Source: Lentilactobacillus fungorum
GTDB taxonomy: Bacteria > Bacillota > Bacilli > Lactobacillales > Lactobacillaceae
Length of the DNA stretch: 64,000 nucleotides
Direction of reading: 5' to 3'
Assembly: GCF_016860605.1 (NCBI RefSeq)
Contig: NZ_BNJR01000010.1
Coordinates: forward strand, 62,001 to 126,000
Of the stretch, positions 35,241 to 44,406 are shown one piece after another. The position numbers and the translations under genes were made by a program. The notes under the pieces are model-generated. The model saw only the letters and a list, made by a program, of their open reading frames with translations, made no database searches and was not told where the DNA came from. How positions within the stretch are numbered: position 1 is the stretch's first letter; each line of letters starts with the position of its first letter.

Positions 35241-35537
35241 TTGGCTTTTCGACGAGTGGCTTTTTTAGTCAGTACAATACTTTGCGTGGTGATTTTATTC
35301 TTTTCAATAAACCTTGGTTTGCTGGCAATGACGATACTGTTCGCGTGGGCGACTTACCAACTGTTAATCAAGCGGGACTACACGCTGCTAGCAACCACAT
35401 CGTTAACCGGCAAGGAATATCGAAACTTGGATAAGGCGACGGTTAAGCGATATCAATTAGTTGCTTATTGGGTTGGCTGGTTATTTTTGGTTATCACGAT
35501 TTTGATTGTCATCATTGGAATTGTGATTAATCAGTGA
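35241..35537 (+). CDS. Small membrane protein, unknown function
   Basis: 98 residues from a TTG with GGAGGTG upstream. Two hydrophobic stretches at the N-terminus (VAFLVSTILCVVILFFSINL, LLAMTILFAWATY) and one at the C-terminus (LVAYWVGWLFLVITILIVII) flank a charged centre (SLTGKEYRNLDKATVKRYQ). I do not recognise the family. It follows the truncated ATPase by 29 bases and may be expressed from that promoter. Confidence 0.7.
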   Translation: MAFRRVAFLVSTILCVVILFFSINLGLLAMTILFAWATYQLLIKRDYTLLATTSLTGKEYRNLDKATVKRYQLVAYWVGWLFLVITILIVIIGIVINQ

Positions 35538-35550
35538 ATAAAATATAACT

Positions 35551-35597
35551 AAAAAGACGTATGAATCACCGATGAGGATGATTCATACGTCTTAATG
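35551..35597. terminator. Terminator after the small membrane protein gene
   Basis: AAGACGTATGAATCA pairs perfectly with TGATTCATACGTCTT around a 10-base loop; the A-run on the left and weak T-run on the right suit either strand. Confidence 0.7.
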
Positions 35598-35669
35598 ATT
35601 AAGATCATTTAATAATTGTTTTTGTAGATTTCCAAGAAGGTTCAGGCATTTTTCTGTCTAATTTTTGAA

Positions 35670-35735
35670 GGTTGTCTATCCCGTAAAGGCCTCACTCCTT
35701 ATCAAACGGCAACAACACAGTCGGTATCGATCTAA
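35670..35735 (+). pseudogene. Possible C-terminal relic of a transposase
   Basis: The frame reads CLSRKGLTPYQTATTQSVSI then stops; KGLTPYQ-type endings are common in IS3-group transposases. Only about 21 codons remain and no inverted repeats were seen, so this is weak. Confidence 0.25.
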
Positions 35736-35906
35736 TAGGGGGGCTTGAGGCCAACTTATCACCATTATTGATTATAAACCGTTTGGATTGCTTCGACTTG
35801 CAAGAAAATTTGGTTCTAAGCTTGAGAAGTCAATCATGTTCGTCACCTTGGTGATGCACTAAGACGGGACGCCAATTGTCTTTTCCTTGGTATCTTCGGA
35901 TTTAAA
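35736..35906. other. Intergenic, nothing recognised
   Basis: No reading frame with a ribosome site and no clear terminator for the NlpC/P60 gene on the minus strand. Confidence 0.35.
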
Positions 35907-36479
35907 TTACCCGTTCACATGCCCCGCAAAACTTGGTATAAAGGCGCTGTTAATTGTTTGAATTTGAACATTTTGACCCGGTTGTGGAGCAGCAACGTAC
36001 TGGTTGTTACCAATATAAATGGCAACGTGATACGTTGCGCCTTGGCTGCCCCAGAACAAAAGATCTCCCGGTTGAGCAGCAGAAACGGCTTCCTTTGTGA
36101 CGTGGCTTTCTTGGGTAACGGTATAGTGGCCCAAACTAATGCCAGCGGCCTTTTGGTATACATAGTCGGTTAAGCCAGAGCAATCCATTCCTTTTAAGGA
36201 TTCACCACCCCAAACATAAGGAATACTTTGAGAAGCTAGTTGTTTGGCTAAGTTAACAACGGCACTCGAATTGGTCGTCGAACGACTGTTTTGGCTAGTT
36301 GTAGTAACGGCCTGATTATTGGTGGCGTTACTTTGATACGTACGGTTATTGACAGTCGTCGTTTGACCAGCTTGGGGTTGCTGATAACTGGCAACCGTGT
36401 CTGCATTAGCGGTTGTGGCGGCACCGCCGAGAATGGCACCTGCAAATGCTAAACTCAAAATCACTTTATTAAATTTCAA
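35907..36479 (-). CDS. Secreted NlpC/P60 (C40) peptidoglycan endopeptidase
   Basis: 190 residues. Signal peptide MKFNKVILSLAFAGAILGGAATTANA with cleavage about residue 26; a Gln/Asn/Thr-rich linker to residue 70; then the NlpC/P60 domain with C100 (MDCSGL) and H151 (YHVAIYIG). The third active-site position, usually H or N, appears to be Q166 (AAPQPG). It would cut D-Glu-linked stem peptides in the cell wall. There are no LysM or SH3 domains, so wall targeting is unclear. AATGAGGTG precedes the ATG. Confidence 0.9.
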   Translation of the reverse strand: MKFNKVILSLAFAGAILGGAATTANADTVASYQQPQAGQTTTVNNRTYQSNATNNQAVTTTSQNSRSTTNSSAVVNLAKQLASQSIPYVWGGESLKGMDCSGLTDYVYQKAAGISLGHYTVTQESHVTKEAVSAAQPGDLLFWGSQGATYHVAIYIGNNQYVAAPQPGQNVQIQTINSAFIPSFAGHVNG

Positions 36480-36756
36480 AAGAACACCTCATTTTTCATT
36501 TTGTAGGTGTTATCATAACCGCTAAAGTTTTCAGCGAAGTTACAGGAAATTTGTGATCCAATGACGAATTAATTGCGGCTTGAAATAGTATTAAAATTTT
36601 GCTTTAGGAAATCTAAACAATGGGTTAAAATGGTTGACAAGCAGAAATAGCCCAAATTGGTATATGTCAAAATAGGCATTAATTTCAAATGAATTATCAC
36701 TTATTTGTTCATTGGCCAATTGGTGAATCGAATGACCAAGTCGGAATTCACACCAT
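36480..36756. other. Intergenic leader of the NlpC/P60 gene
   Basis: AT-rich; carries its ribosome site and presumably its promoter, but I could not pick a convincing -35/-10 pair. Confidence 0.35.
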
Positions 36757-36789
36757 AAAAAATGAGGCGATTTTATCGCCCCATCTTTT
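36757..36789 (-). terminator. Terminator of galM
   Basis: On the minus strand ATGGGGCGAT-AAA-ATCGCCTCAT is followed by TTTTTT. Confidence 0.75.
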
Positions 36790-36819
36790 GTAACAAGTTG
36801 TTTCAAATAATGAAAGAAT

Positions 36820-37836
36820 TTAGAATGTTGCCTTGTAACTAATTGAATAAGTCTTTTCTTCTCCCTTTGGCAAAAGAACGCTGCCGAAGCCTTCATGGTT
36901 AGGCGTGTCTGGTAAGTTTTGAGCTTCCAGCGCGATTCCCATGTGAGTCACACCTGCACCACGGTCAAATTTGACACCGTTTAAATCATCAGGGGTGAAG
37001 ACAACTAATGCGTTACGGTCGGACTTAATGGCAACGCTACGGCCAGATTCGGGATCACTCAGTGTTGCGATAGGCTCATCTGCTTGATGGTCATTGATGA
37101 CGTAAACCTCATCGTAGGTATGACCAACTTCGGCCTTCATGTCATCAATGCCTAGCTTAATGTTATGGGCATCCCGGAAGTCATAAGCCGTGTCGTCAAC
37201 TGGGACCATTTTGCCAGTTGGCGTCTTATCGGCGTTCAATTCAAGATATTGATCAGCATTGATTTGTAATGATTGGCCATAAACGTTTTGGCTGTCACTT
37301 AAGTTGAAGTAGGCATGTTGAGTTGGGTTAAACAACGTATCGGCATCACTCTTGGCCGTGTAAGTGATGGTGACTTCATTATCATCGTTTAACGCAAACG
37401 TAATCTGAACGTCAATGTTGCCGGGAAATGAATCGTCTGCCGAGTTGATGTGCTTTTTGAAGACAATTTTGTCGCCATCAAAAGCGCCGTCCCAAACTTG
37501 GGTATTGAAGCCGTGAGGGCCGCCGTGCAGCGTTGTCGTTCCTTCATTGGCATCAACGTGGTATTCTTGGCCATTAATTGAAAAAGTGCCCTTCGTGATT
37601 CGACCAGCAGTCCGGCCAATTGCTTGGCAGAAATATTGGTTCTTCATATATTCTTCACTACTTGGCATACTCAAAAGGACGTTTTCTGGCTTACCGTCTT
37701 TTCCAGGAATATTAAAGGCTTTCCAAGTAGCGCCTAAACTAATAGCAGAAATCGAGACGTCATGGCTGTTGGTAACCGTGAACTTTTCAATCTCTTGGCC
37801 ATTATATTGATCAAATACCTCTTTTTTAGTTTGCAT
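36820..37836 (-). CDS. galM: Aldose 1-epimerase (mutarotase)
   Basis: Interconverts alpha and beta anomers of galactose, glucose or arabinose; cytoplasmic, 338 aa. Marks: NVLLSMPSSEEYMKNQYFCQAIGRTAGRI, the conserved histidines in TTLHGGPHGF and TQHAYFNLS, and the catalytic glutamate in GIALEAQNLPD. ATG 37836 follows AAGGAG; the frame continues upstream to 37923 without a site. It is divergent from the araR unit, and an AraR-like box (37937-37952) and cre-like site (37875-37888) lie between, so it may serve arabinose use. Confidence 0.92.
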   Translation of the reverse strand: MQTKKEVFDQYNGQEIEKFTVTNSHDVSISAISLGATWKAFNIPGKDGKPENVLLSMPSSEEYMKNQYFCQAIGRTAGRITKGTFSINGQEYHVDANEGTTTLHGGPHGFNTQVWDGAFDGDKIVFKKHINSADDSFPGNIDVQITFALNDDNEVTITYTAKSDADTLFNPTQHAYFNLSDSQNVYGQSLQINADQYLELNADKTPTGKMVPVDDTAYDFRDAHNIKLGIDDMKAEVGHTYDEVYVINDHQADEPIATLSDPESGRSVAIKSDRNALVVFTPDDLNGVKFDRGAGVTHMGIALEAQNLPDTPNHEGFGSVLLPKGEEKTYSISYKATF

Positions 37837-37874
37837 AATCGATCGCTTTCTCCTTAAATTATAAATTACGGTTG

Positions 37875-37899
37875 TGTAACCGCTTTTATCTGTATTATA
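37875..37899 (-). promoter_or_regulatory. galM -10 element and cre-like site
   Basis: On the minus strand TATAAT (37899-37894) precedes TAAAAGCGGTTACA (37888-37875), a cre match except for its second base. Confidence 0.5.
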
Positions 37900-37936
37900 A
37901 TATTTTTTTGTATGGTGATGCAATAGAGAAAAACAT

Positions 37937-37952
37937 ATTTATCCGTATAATT
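37937..37952. promoter_or_regulatory. AraR-like operator between galM and the araR unit
   Basis: ATTTATCCGTATAATT resembles the two stronger AraR boxes at 41225 and 42837; its location allows control of galM and autoregulation of araR. Confidence 0.5.
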
Positions 37953-38024
37953 TATATCAACTCATTGGTAAATATGATACCTTTGTGAGAGAGCAGTCGG
38001 TTGAGAAAAAGAGGGAGTAGGGTT

Positions 38025-38210
38025 ATGCAAACGTTTTTACACGTTTTATCAGGAATTACTGATTTATTAATTATTGTATTTATCTTTTCTTGGATGTACG
38101 AGTTTGCTAGAAAGGACCAGACGAAGCCAAATCACCATTTCGGCTGGTGGACACTGGCAGCAATTATTGTAACCGGTGGTCTGATGTATCTGGCGGGGAC
38201 ACTTCAATGA
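38025..38210 (+). CDS. Small two-segment membrane protein, unknown
   Basis: 61 residues starting MQTFLHVLSGITD; segments LLIIVFIFSWMY and WWTLAAIIVTGGLMYLAG with a His/Lys-rich link. AGGGAG lies 7 bases upstream of ATG 38025. It precedes araR by 48 bases on the same strand and may share its promoter. I do not recognise a family. Confidence 0.65.
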   Translation: MQTFLHVLSGITDLLIIVFIFSWMYEFARKDQTKPNHHFGWWTLAAIIVTGGLMYLAGTLQ

Positions 38211-38258
38211 ACAAACAAGTTGTGGCCGGGAAAAATTCAATAGGTGGGGGAGTCACTC

Positions 38259-39341
38259 ATGGAAATTAAGTATGTCATGGTTAAAAAGAGTATCAAAAAT
38301 AATATCGTTAACGGAAAATACAAAATCGATGAGAAGATTCCAACTGAATCTGAGTTGATGGCAATGTATTCCGTCAGCCGGTATACCATTCGGCGGGCGG
38401 TTGGCGATTTAGAGCACGAAGGCTATATTTACCGGGTTCAGGGTGGTGGTATGTACGTCAACGATTGGATCAATCACAAAGTGCGTTCAGAGCGCACCAA
38501 TCAAAGCGTTGGCGTCATTACCACCCACATTGCCGATTATATCTTCCCCAACATTATTAGCGGCATTGACCAGGTGATTTCAGAAGAAGGCTTGTCGGTC
38601 TTAATTGGCAACACCCACGATGAGTACGATAACGAACGGCATAATTTATTGAACATGCTCGATAATGACGTTGTCGGCTTTATCATTGAACCGACCCGAA
38701 GTACGTTAGAAAACCCCAATCTAGATGTTTATCAAATGATTGTTAATTCAGGTAAGCCAGCAGTGTTCATTAACGCCCATTATCCACAACTGGAATTTCC
38801 ATATGTTGAGATTGACGATACAGCGGCCGAAAAAACGCTGGTCGACCATTTATTAGATAGTGGTCATGAGCGGGTGCTGGGGATTTTTCAAGTTGATGAT
38901 TTGCAGGGAGTTAATCGGATGAACGGCTTCATTAAGTCGTATCAAACCCACCCCAATGTGTCATCTTCTGGCGATATTATGATGTATCGTTCTAGTGACG
39001 AAATTCGAGGCGTATTAGAGAAGGTTAAGAATCGAGTCGGCGTACAGCCGGGAACCCGCCCAACGGCAATTGTTTGTTATAACGATCAGCTGGCCATCGA
39101 AGTCATTGGGATGCTCAGTAAGGAAGGCGTGTCGGTACCAGACGACATTTCAGTAGCTGGATTCGATGATTATGAAATTTCTAAGTTCGTTGACCCCAGC
39201 ATCACGACGATGACCCATCCTAAGCGGCATATGGGGGAAACGGCAGCTAACCTATTATTAGCCATGCTGGATAAAAGCGATGGTCATCATAAAATATTAG
39301 ATTCACAGCTAATTATCCGGGATTCAACGAAAGCAATTTAG
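38259..39341 (+). CDS. araR: Arabinose operon repressor (GntR-type HTH, LacI-type ligand domain)
   Basis: A 360-residue repressor with the chimeric AraR layout: N-terminal GntR winged helix (IPTESELMAMYSVSRYTIRRAVGDLEHEGYIYRVQGGGMYV) and a periplasmic-binding-protein-like C-domain (VGVITTHIADYIFPNIISGI; VPDDISVAGFDDYEIS). It releases DNA upon binding L-arabinose in B. subtilis. ATG 38259 follows GGTGGGGGAG. AraR-like boxes lie upstream of its own unit, the permease and araA. A terminator follows. Confidence 0.92.
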   Translation: MEIKYVMVKKSIKNNIVNGKYKIDEKIPTESELMAMYSVSRYTIRRAVGDLEHEGYIYRVQGGGMYVNDWINHKVRSERTNQSVGVITTHIADYIFPNIISGIDQVISEEGLSVLIGNTHDEYDNERHNLLNMLDNDVVGFIIEPTRSTLENPNLDVYQMIVNSGKPAVFINAHYPQLEFPYVEIDDTAAEKTLVDHLLDSGHERVLGIFQVDDLQGVNRMNGFIKSYQTHPNVSSSGDIMMYRSSDEIRGVLEKVKNRVGVQPGTRPTAIVCYNDQLAIEVIGMLSKEGVSVPDDISVAGFDDYEISKFVDPSITTMTHPKRHMGETAANLLLAMLDKSDGHHKILDSQLIIRDSTKAI

Positions 39342-39420
39342 TTTGGGATAAGTCGTATTTGGAACCTGGTAGTTATGAAAATGACGGCAATGACCCGCAA
39401 AATGTATATAATTCCCAAGT

Positions 39421-39475
39421 TAAAGACAAGCACGATTCCGAGTTTAACCCGGATAGGTGGTTGTCTTTTATTTTG
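39421..39475 (+). terminator. Probable terminator of araR
   Basis: AAAGACAA...TTGTCTTTT with an inner CCG/CGG stem and trailing T-rich TTTTATTTT. Confidence 0.55.
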
Positions 39476-39596
39476 GCAAATCTTTCACAATATATGAAGT
39501 GCATTTAATTGTTATTTTCAACAAACGACTTTAAACTAAGGGCGTAAAGTAGTTGATGTGATTATCTTCTGGTTCACAAAGGAAGGAGTCTTCACG

Positions 39597-40040
39597 ATGG
39601 CAAGTAAACAAAATTCGACACCTGCTAAAGCAAAGGGAGCACCTGTTTTAATTCAAATGGGAATTTTTGCTGGTGTCTTATTCGTTTCTAGTTTAATTTC
39701 GCCGTTATTTCCACCAACGTTTCCTGTGCCGACACCAGTTATTGGTTTAATTATTCTTTATCTCCTGTTGACATTTCATATTGTTAAATTGGAATGGGTT
39801 GATAATTTTGCGACGTTTATGATTAGTATGATTGCCTTTTTGTTTGTCCCTTCAGGAATTCAATTAACTGCATCTCTCGGGATTATGAAGGCTCAAGGGG
39901 TCCGCTTGATTATTGCAATTATCATTTCAACGATTGTCTTGTTGGTTGTTACTGCTTTTACAACCTCAGCTTTCATTTGGATCAAAAAGACGATTTTTCA
40001 CGGTGACGTGACGGTTAATGAAAAAGTTGATAAGAAATAA
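39597..40040 (+). CDS. lrgA: CidA/LrgA-family membrane protein
   Basis: 147 residues with four hydrophobic segments (IQMGIFAGVLFVSSLISPLF; PVIGLIILYLLLTFHIV; TFMISMIAFLFVPSGIQL; RLIIAIIISTIVLLVVTAF). The LFVP-G motif is typical of the family. Holin-like LrgA/CidA proteins affect murein hydrolase export, lysis, and in several species pyruvate or acetate-linked transport. ATG 39597 has AAGGAGG upstream; an earlier in-frame TTG/GTG lacks a site. Operon with lrgB. Confidence 0.88.
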   Translation: MASKQNSTPAKAKGAPVLIQMGIFAGVLFVSSLISPLFPPTFPVPTPVIGLIILYLLLTFHIVKLEWVDNFATFMISMIAFLFVPSGIQLTASLGIMKAQGVRLIIAIIISTIVLLVVTAFTTSAFIWIKKTIFHGDVTVNEKVDKK

Positions 40041-40055
40041 CATGGGGTGATGACG

Positions 40056-40808
40056 ATGTCTGGAACTCAAACAGCAATTATAACCTATTTAGGCACACCT
40101 ATTTTTGGGATTTGTTTGTCAATTGCCTTGTTTTTGCTTGGCCAATGGTTGTTCAAAATAACAAAGGGCTTCTTCTTATTCCAGCCACTGTTCGTTGGGA
40201 TGGTTTTAGGGATCTTTGTCCTTTGGCTGTTGGCAAAGACATTTGGAGTTAATGTAACGTGGTTTTACACGAATGCATATAAACCAGGGGGCGACCTAAT
40301 CTTCTGGTTCTTAAACCCAGCTACAATCGCGTTTGCCATTCCGCTATATAAGCGAAATGATATTGTTAAACGATTCTGGGTAGAAATTTTGCTCTCACTC
40401 ATTGTTGGTTTAGGAATTTCACTAGTCATTATTTACTACGTTTCAAAATTCATTGGTTTGGACAAGAACGGGATCGCTTCGATGCTGCCGCAAGCTGCAA
40501 CGACTGCCATTGCAATGCCGATTTCTGGCGCAATTGGTGGGACACCTGCGGTTACAGCGATGGCTTGTATCTTAAACGCGGTTATTATCTATGCCTTGGC
40601 TAGCTGGCTGATTAAGATTTTCCACTTAACGGAACCCATTGGCCAAGGTCTTGGATTAGGAACTGCCGGTCATACCGTTGGTTCAGCCAAAGCAATCCAG
40701 TTGAGTTCAGTTGCCGGTGCAATGGCAGCGATTGCCGTTGTTATTATTTCGATTGTCGTTGATATTGTGGTGCCAATATTTGCTAATTTCATGGGGATTG
40801 TTAAGTAA
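40056..40808 (+). CDS. lrgB: LrgB-family membrane protein
   Basis: 250 residues with about seven segments; family motifs LEPATIAFAIPLYK-like LNPATIAFAIPLYKR, SMLPQAATTAIAMPIS and GLGTAGHTVGSAKA. It works with LrgA. The ribosome site GGGGTGAT and ATG 40056 follow the lrgA stop by 15 bases; ATG 40050 is an alternative within the site. A terminator follows. Neither gene has a visible two-component regulator nearby. Confidence 0.9.
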   Translation: MSGTQTAIITYLGTPIFGICLSIALFLLGQWLFKITKGFFLFQPLFVGMVLGIFVLWLLAKTFGVNVTWFYTNAYKPGGDLIFWFLNPATIAFAIPLYKRNDIVKRFWVEILLSLIVGLGISLVIIYYVSKFIGLDKNGIASMLPQAATTAIAMPISGAIGGTPAVTAMACILNAVIIYALASWLIKIFHLTEPIGQGLGLGTAGHTVGSAKAIQLSSVAGAMAAIAVVIISIVVDIVVPIFANFMGIVK

Positions 40809-40883
40809 TCCGTATGAAGGTATTTGAGATGTCGTTAAAAGAGCAGTTACTTGACGCTTAAGTGTGTCAAAGAAATAAAAGTT

Positions 40884-40936
40884 GAATAGGGTTAAGCTAA
40901 GGTTTATTTGAATTTTAGTTTAGCCCTATTTTTTAT
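40884..40936 (+). terminator. Terminator of lrgAB
   Basis: AATAGGGTTAAGCTAA pairs with TTAGTTTAGCCCTATT (two mismatches) and is followed by TTTTTA. Confidence 0.75.
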
Positions 40937-41224
40937 CCTTTTGGGATGAGCGCTGAACTCGTTATTTTTAGGTAAGCGGCGATTGAGATTCATCAACCAG
41001 ACAAATCTGCTAAACGTTGATGGCGTCGTATCAATTAGAAAATTGTCCAATCGGATTAGCTAGCCAGTTGGATGGCTGAGCCTATTTTTAAAGGGTTAAG
41101 CCAATTGAATATAGTATAGTTGATAAAATAATTTGTCTTTTTAGTGTTTTCTAAAAGCTGTGCGGTAGTTAGCGTATCGGCATGTGTGATTAATGGATTT
41201 AACAGTATAAATAAAAAAACATTG
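40937..41224. other. Intergenic upstream of the sugar permease
   Basis: No gene or repeat recognised before the AraR box at 41225. Confidence 0.35.
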
Positions 41225-41270
41225 ATTTATGCGTATGAATATTCTATACTATCGGTTGTAAGCGATGTCA
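41225..41270. promoter_or_regulatory. AraR operator and cre site upstream of the permease
   Basis: ATTTATGCGTATGAAT (41225-41240) is an AraR-type palindrome; TGTAAGCGATGTCA (41257-41270) fits the cre consensus at every fixed position. The same pair and spacing recur at araA. Confidence 0.75.
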
Positions 41271-41358
41271 GAAACCGTTTGCAATGTGCGCACAAAAATT
41301 TTATTAGTGGTAGCAATTTTTATTTATTTAGTAAATTAGTCGAATGGGGTGCTTAAAA

Positions 41359-42738
41359 TTGAAGAGAGTCACGAATAATGGTTTTATCTATACCTTTGGT
41401 GCTCTAGGTGGCTTGTTGTTTGGTTACGATATTGCGTCAGTTTCTGGGGCAATTTTGTTCATCCAAAAGCAATTAAACCTAGGACCTTGGGAACAAGGCT
41501 GGGTCGTAAGTTCAGTCTTAATTGGTGCCGTTCTTGGTGCTTTAGGAACCAGTAAATTTTTGGATACTTATGGACGTCGCAAATTATTAATTTGGGCGTC
41601 GATTATCTTCTTCATTGGTGCAATTACGTCAGGATTTGCGCCAAACTTTGAGATCTTGGTTGGCACACGAATTATCTTAGGGATTGGTGTTGGAATTACG
41701 TCCGCATTGATCCCGGCGTATCTGCATGAGTTGGCACCAAAAAGCATGCATGGGGCCGTTGCGACAATGTTCCAGTTAATGATTATGATTGGGATTTTGT
41801 TGGCTTACATTTTGAATTATACCTTTGCCCATATGTATACTGGCTGGCGTTGGATGTTGGGATTCGCTGCACTGCCTGCCGCAATCCTATACGTTGGCTC
41901 ATTGTTCTTACCAGAAAGCCCTCGTTTCTTGGTTAAAATTGGTAAATTGGACGAAGCCAAAGGGGTTTTGCTTGATACCAACAAGGGCGATCAAAAAGCG
42001 GTTGATACTGCCTTGACCGAAATTCAGGAAACGGCCGAGCAACCGGTTGGCGGCTGGAAGGAATTGTTTGGTAAAGCCGTTCGGCCTGCTTTGATTACTG
42101 GGCTTGGTGCCGCTATCTTCCAACAAGTTATTGGTAGTAACAGTGTGATTTTCTATGCGCCGACTATCTTTACCGATGTTGGCTGGGGTGTGATTGCCGC
42201 ATTGCTGGCTCACATTGGAATTGGAATCGTTAACGTTATTGTTACGGTTGTGGCAATGCTATTAATGGATAAAGTGGACCGAAAGAAGATGTTGATTTTT
42301 GGTGCATCTGGAATGGGTCTTTCATTAATTGTGATGTACACAATCCTGAAATTTGATAACGGATCACAAGCTGCTGCTTATGTGAGTGCGATTGCCTTAA
42401 CGGTCTACATTGCCTTTTATGCTTCAACTTGGGCACCAATTACTTGGGTTCTGATTGGTGAAGTCTTCCCACTAAACATTAGAGGCCTTGGAACGTCACT
42501 CTGTTCTGCAACCAACTGGTTAGCTGATATGGCCGTTTCATTGACCTTCCCAATGATGTTAAGTGCTTGGGGACTTGATAATGCCTTCTTGTTCTACGCC
42601 ATCATTTGTGGGATCGCGATCTGGTTTGTTCACAAGAAGTTTATCGAAACCCGTGGCAAGTCACTTGAAGAGATTGAATTGGATCTTCATAAAGCCGCTG
42701 GGATTAAAGAATCTACTTCGACGACGAATAATAATTAA
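41359..42738 (+). CDS. MFS sugar porter (pentose/arabinose:H+ symporter type)
   Basis: A 459-residue twelve-segment transporter of the sugar-porter family. Marks: GALGGLLFGYDIASVSGAI in segment 1, DTYGRRKL between segments 2 and 3, PESPRFLVKIGKLDEA after segment 6, QQVIGSNSVIFYAPTIF in segment 7, and a cytoplasmic tail FIETRGKSLEEIE. L-arabinose is the likely cargo because of the AraR box and araA downstream. TTG 41359 is seven bases after GGGGTG; the in-frame ATG at 41344 sits before that site. A terminator separates it from araA. Confidence 0.88.
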   Translation: MKRVTNNGFIYTFGALGGLLFGYDIASVSGAILFIQKQLNLGPWEQGWVVSSVLIGAVLGALGTSKFLDTYGRRKLLIWASIIFFIGAITSGFAPNFEILVGTRIILGIGVGITSALIPAYLHELAPKSMHGAVATMFQLMIMIGILLAYILNYTFAHMYTGWRWMLGFAALPAAILYVGSLFLPESPRFLVKIGKLDEAKGVLLDTNKGDQKAVDTALTEIQETAEQPVGGWKELFGKAVRPALITGLGAAIFQQVIGSNSVIFYAPTIFTDVGWGVIAALLAHIGIGIVNVIVTVVAMLLMDKVDRKKMLIFGASGMGLSLIVMYTILKFDNGSQAAAYVSAIALTVYIAFYASTWAPITWVLIGEVFPLNIRGLGTSLCSATNWLADMAVSLTFPMMLSAWGLDNAFLFYAIICGIAIWFVHKKFIETRGKSLEEIELDLHKAAGIKESTSTTNNN

Positions 42739-42745
42739 TCATTTC

Positions 42746-42781
42746 AAAAAAACGGCCAGCTCATTTGTTTGGCCGTTTTTG
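42746..42781 (+). terminator. Terminator between permease and araA
   Basis: AAAAACGGCCA...TGGCCGTTTTT with a short loop. Confidence 0.85.
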
Positions 42782-42836
42782 TGTAGAAAGAAAGTGGACC
42801 AGAAAATTTTATACTAATAAATATAAAATTAGATTG

Positions 42837-42882
42837 ATTTATGCGTACAAATAATTTATAATACTTCATGTAAGCGATAACA
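42837..42882 (+). promoter_or_regulatory. araA AraR operator, -10 element and cre site
   Basis: ATTTATGCGTACAAAT (42837-42852), the best AraR match in the window; TATAAT (42857-42862); perfect cre TGTAAGCGATAACA (42869-42882). The AraR box occupies the -35 to -10 interval. Confidence 0.8.
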
Positions 42883-42979
42883 GGATTCTTTCAATCGTTG
42901 CTTGCTGTTCATTTGTTATCACGGTCTGGATGATCGATTCAGACGTTAAAAATACTTCATTACAAGGAGAGAACACACT

Positions 42980-44404
42980 ATGTTACAAGTTCCTGATTAT
43001 GAATTTTGGTTCGTTACTGGTAGTCAACATCTTTACGGTGAAGAACAATTAAAATCCGTTGAAAAAGATGCTAAAGACATTGTTGACAAGTTAAACGCAT
43101 CAGGCAAATTGCCTTATCCAGTTGTTTTCAAATTAGTGGCAACAACTGCTGACAGTATTACCAAGTTAATGAAAGAAGTTAACTACAACGATAAAGTTGC
43201 CGGTGTGATTACTTGGATGCACACATTCTCACCTGCAAAGAACTGGATCCGTGGGACAAAATTATTGCAAAAGCCATTGCTTCACTTGGCAACCCAATAC
43301 TTAGACCACATTCCATATGACACCATCGATTTTGATTACATGAACTTGAATCAAAGTGCCCATGGTGACCGTGAATACGGCTTTATCAACTCTCGTCTTC
43401 AAAAACATAACAAGATTGTTTATGGCTGGTGGGGAGATCCTGAAGTCCAAGACGAAATTGCTGATTGGGAAGACGTTGCCGTTGCTTACAACGAAAGCTT
43501 TAACATCAAAGTTGCCCGATTTGGTGACAACATGAGAAACGTTGCCGTTACTGAAGGTGACAAGGTTGAAGCCCAAATCCAATTTGGCTGGACCGTTGAT
43601 TACTATGCATTAGGTGACTTGGTAGAATCCGTTAACGCCGTTTCAGAAGACGACATTGACAAGAAATACAAAGAATTACAGGACAAGTATGAATTTGTTC
43701 AAGGCGACAATGACAAGGATAAGTATGAACATTCAGTTCGTTACCAAATTCGTGAATACTTTGGTATCAAGAACTTCCTTGACAAAGGTAACTACTCTGC
43801 ATTTACGACCAACTTCGAAGACCTCTACGGTTTGGAACAATTGCCAGGCTTAGCAGCTCAATTGTTGATGGACGAAGGATACGGCTTCGGTGCTGAAGGT
43901 GACTGGAAGACGGCTGCTTTGGATCGCTTAATTAAGATCTTGACTCACAACAAGTCAACTGCCTTCATGGAAGACTACACCCTTGAATTACAAAAGGGTA
44001 AGGAAGCCATTCTTGGTTCACATATGCTTGAAGTTGACCCTGGGATTGCCAGTGACAAGCCAAGAGTTGAAGTTCACCCATTGGATATTGGTGGCAAAGC
44101 AGATCCTGCTCGTCTGGTATTTACTGGCCGTGAAGGTGACGCAATGGACGTTACAATTTCTGACTTCGGCACAGAGTATCGCATGATCGGTTATGCAGTA
44201 GACGGCCACAAGGCACCAAAGCCAACGCCACATCTACCAGTTGCTAAACAAATGTGGACACCAAAGATGGGCTTGAAGCACGGCGCAACGGAATGGATCA
44301 GAAATGGTGGTGGCCACCATACTGTATTGACATTCGCTGCAAGTGAAACTCAAATCCATGACTTGGCTGAAATGTTTGGGTTGAAGTTTGAGGATATTAA
44401 GTAG
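42980..44404 (+). CDS. araA: L-arabinose isomerase
   Basis: Converts L-arabinose to L-ribulose, Mn-dependent, cytoplasmic. The 474 residues begin [19 protein letters not shown] and include the family motifs [36 protein letters not shown] (metal-ligand glutamate) and FMEDYTLEL...HMLEVDP. AAGGAG precedes the ATG. araB and araD are not in the window, so the rest of the pathway must lie elsewhere. A hairpin-repeat pair follows the stop by two bases. Confidence 0.95.
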   Translation: MLQVPDYEFWFVTGSQHLYGEEQLKSVEKDAKDIVDKLNASGKLPYPVVFKLVATTADSITKLMKEVNYNDKVAGVITWMHTFSPAKNWIRGTKLLQKPLLHLATQYLDHIPYDTIDFDYMNLNQSAHGDREYGFINSRLQKHNKIVYGWWGDPEVQDEIADWEDVAVAYNESFNIKVARFGDNMRNVAVTEGDKVEAQIQFGWTVDYYALGDLVESVNAVSEDDIDKKYKELQDKYEFVQGDNDKDKYEHSVRYQIREYFGIKNFLDKGNYSAFTTNFEDLYGLEQLPGLAAQLLMDEGYGFGAEGDWKTAALDRLIKILTHNKSTAFMEDYTLELQKGKEAILGSHMLEVDPGIASDKPRVEVHPLDIGGKADPARLVFTGREGDAMDVTISDFGTEYRMIGYAVDGHKAPKPTPHLPVAKQMWTPKMGLKHGATEWIRNGGGHHTVLTFAASETQIHDLAEMFGLKFEDIK

Positions 44405-44406
44405 CA

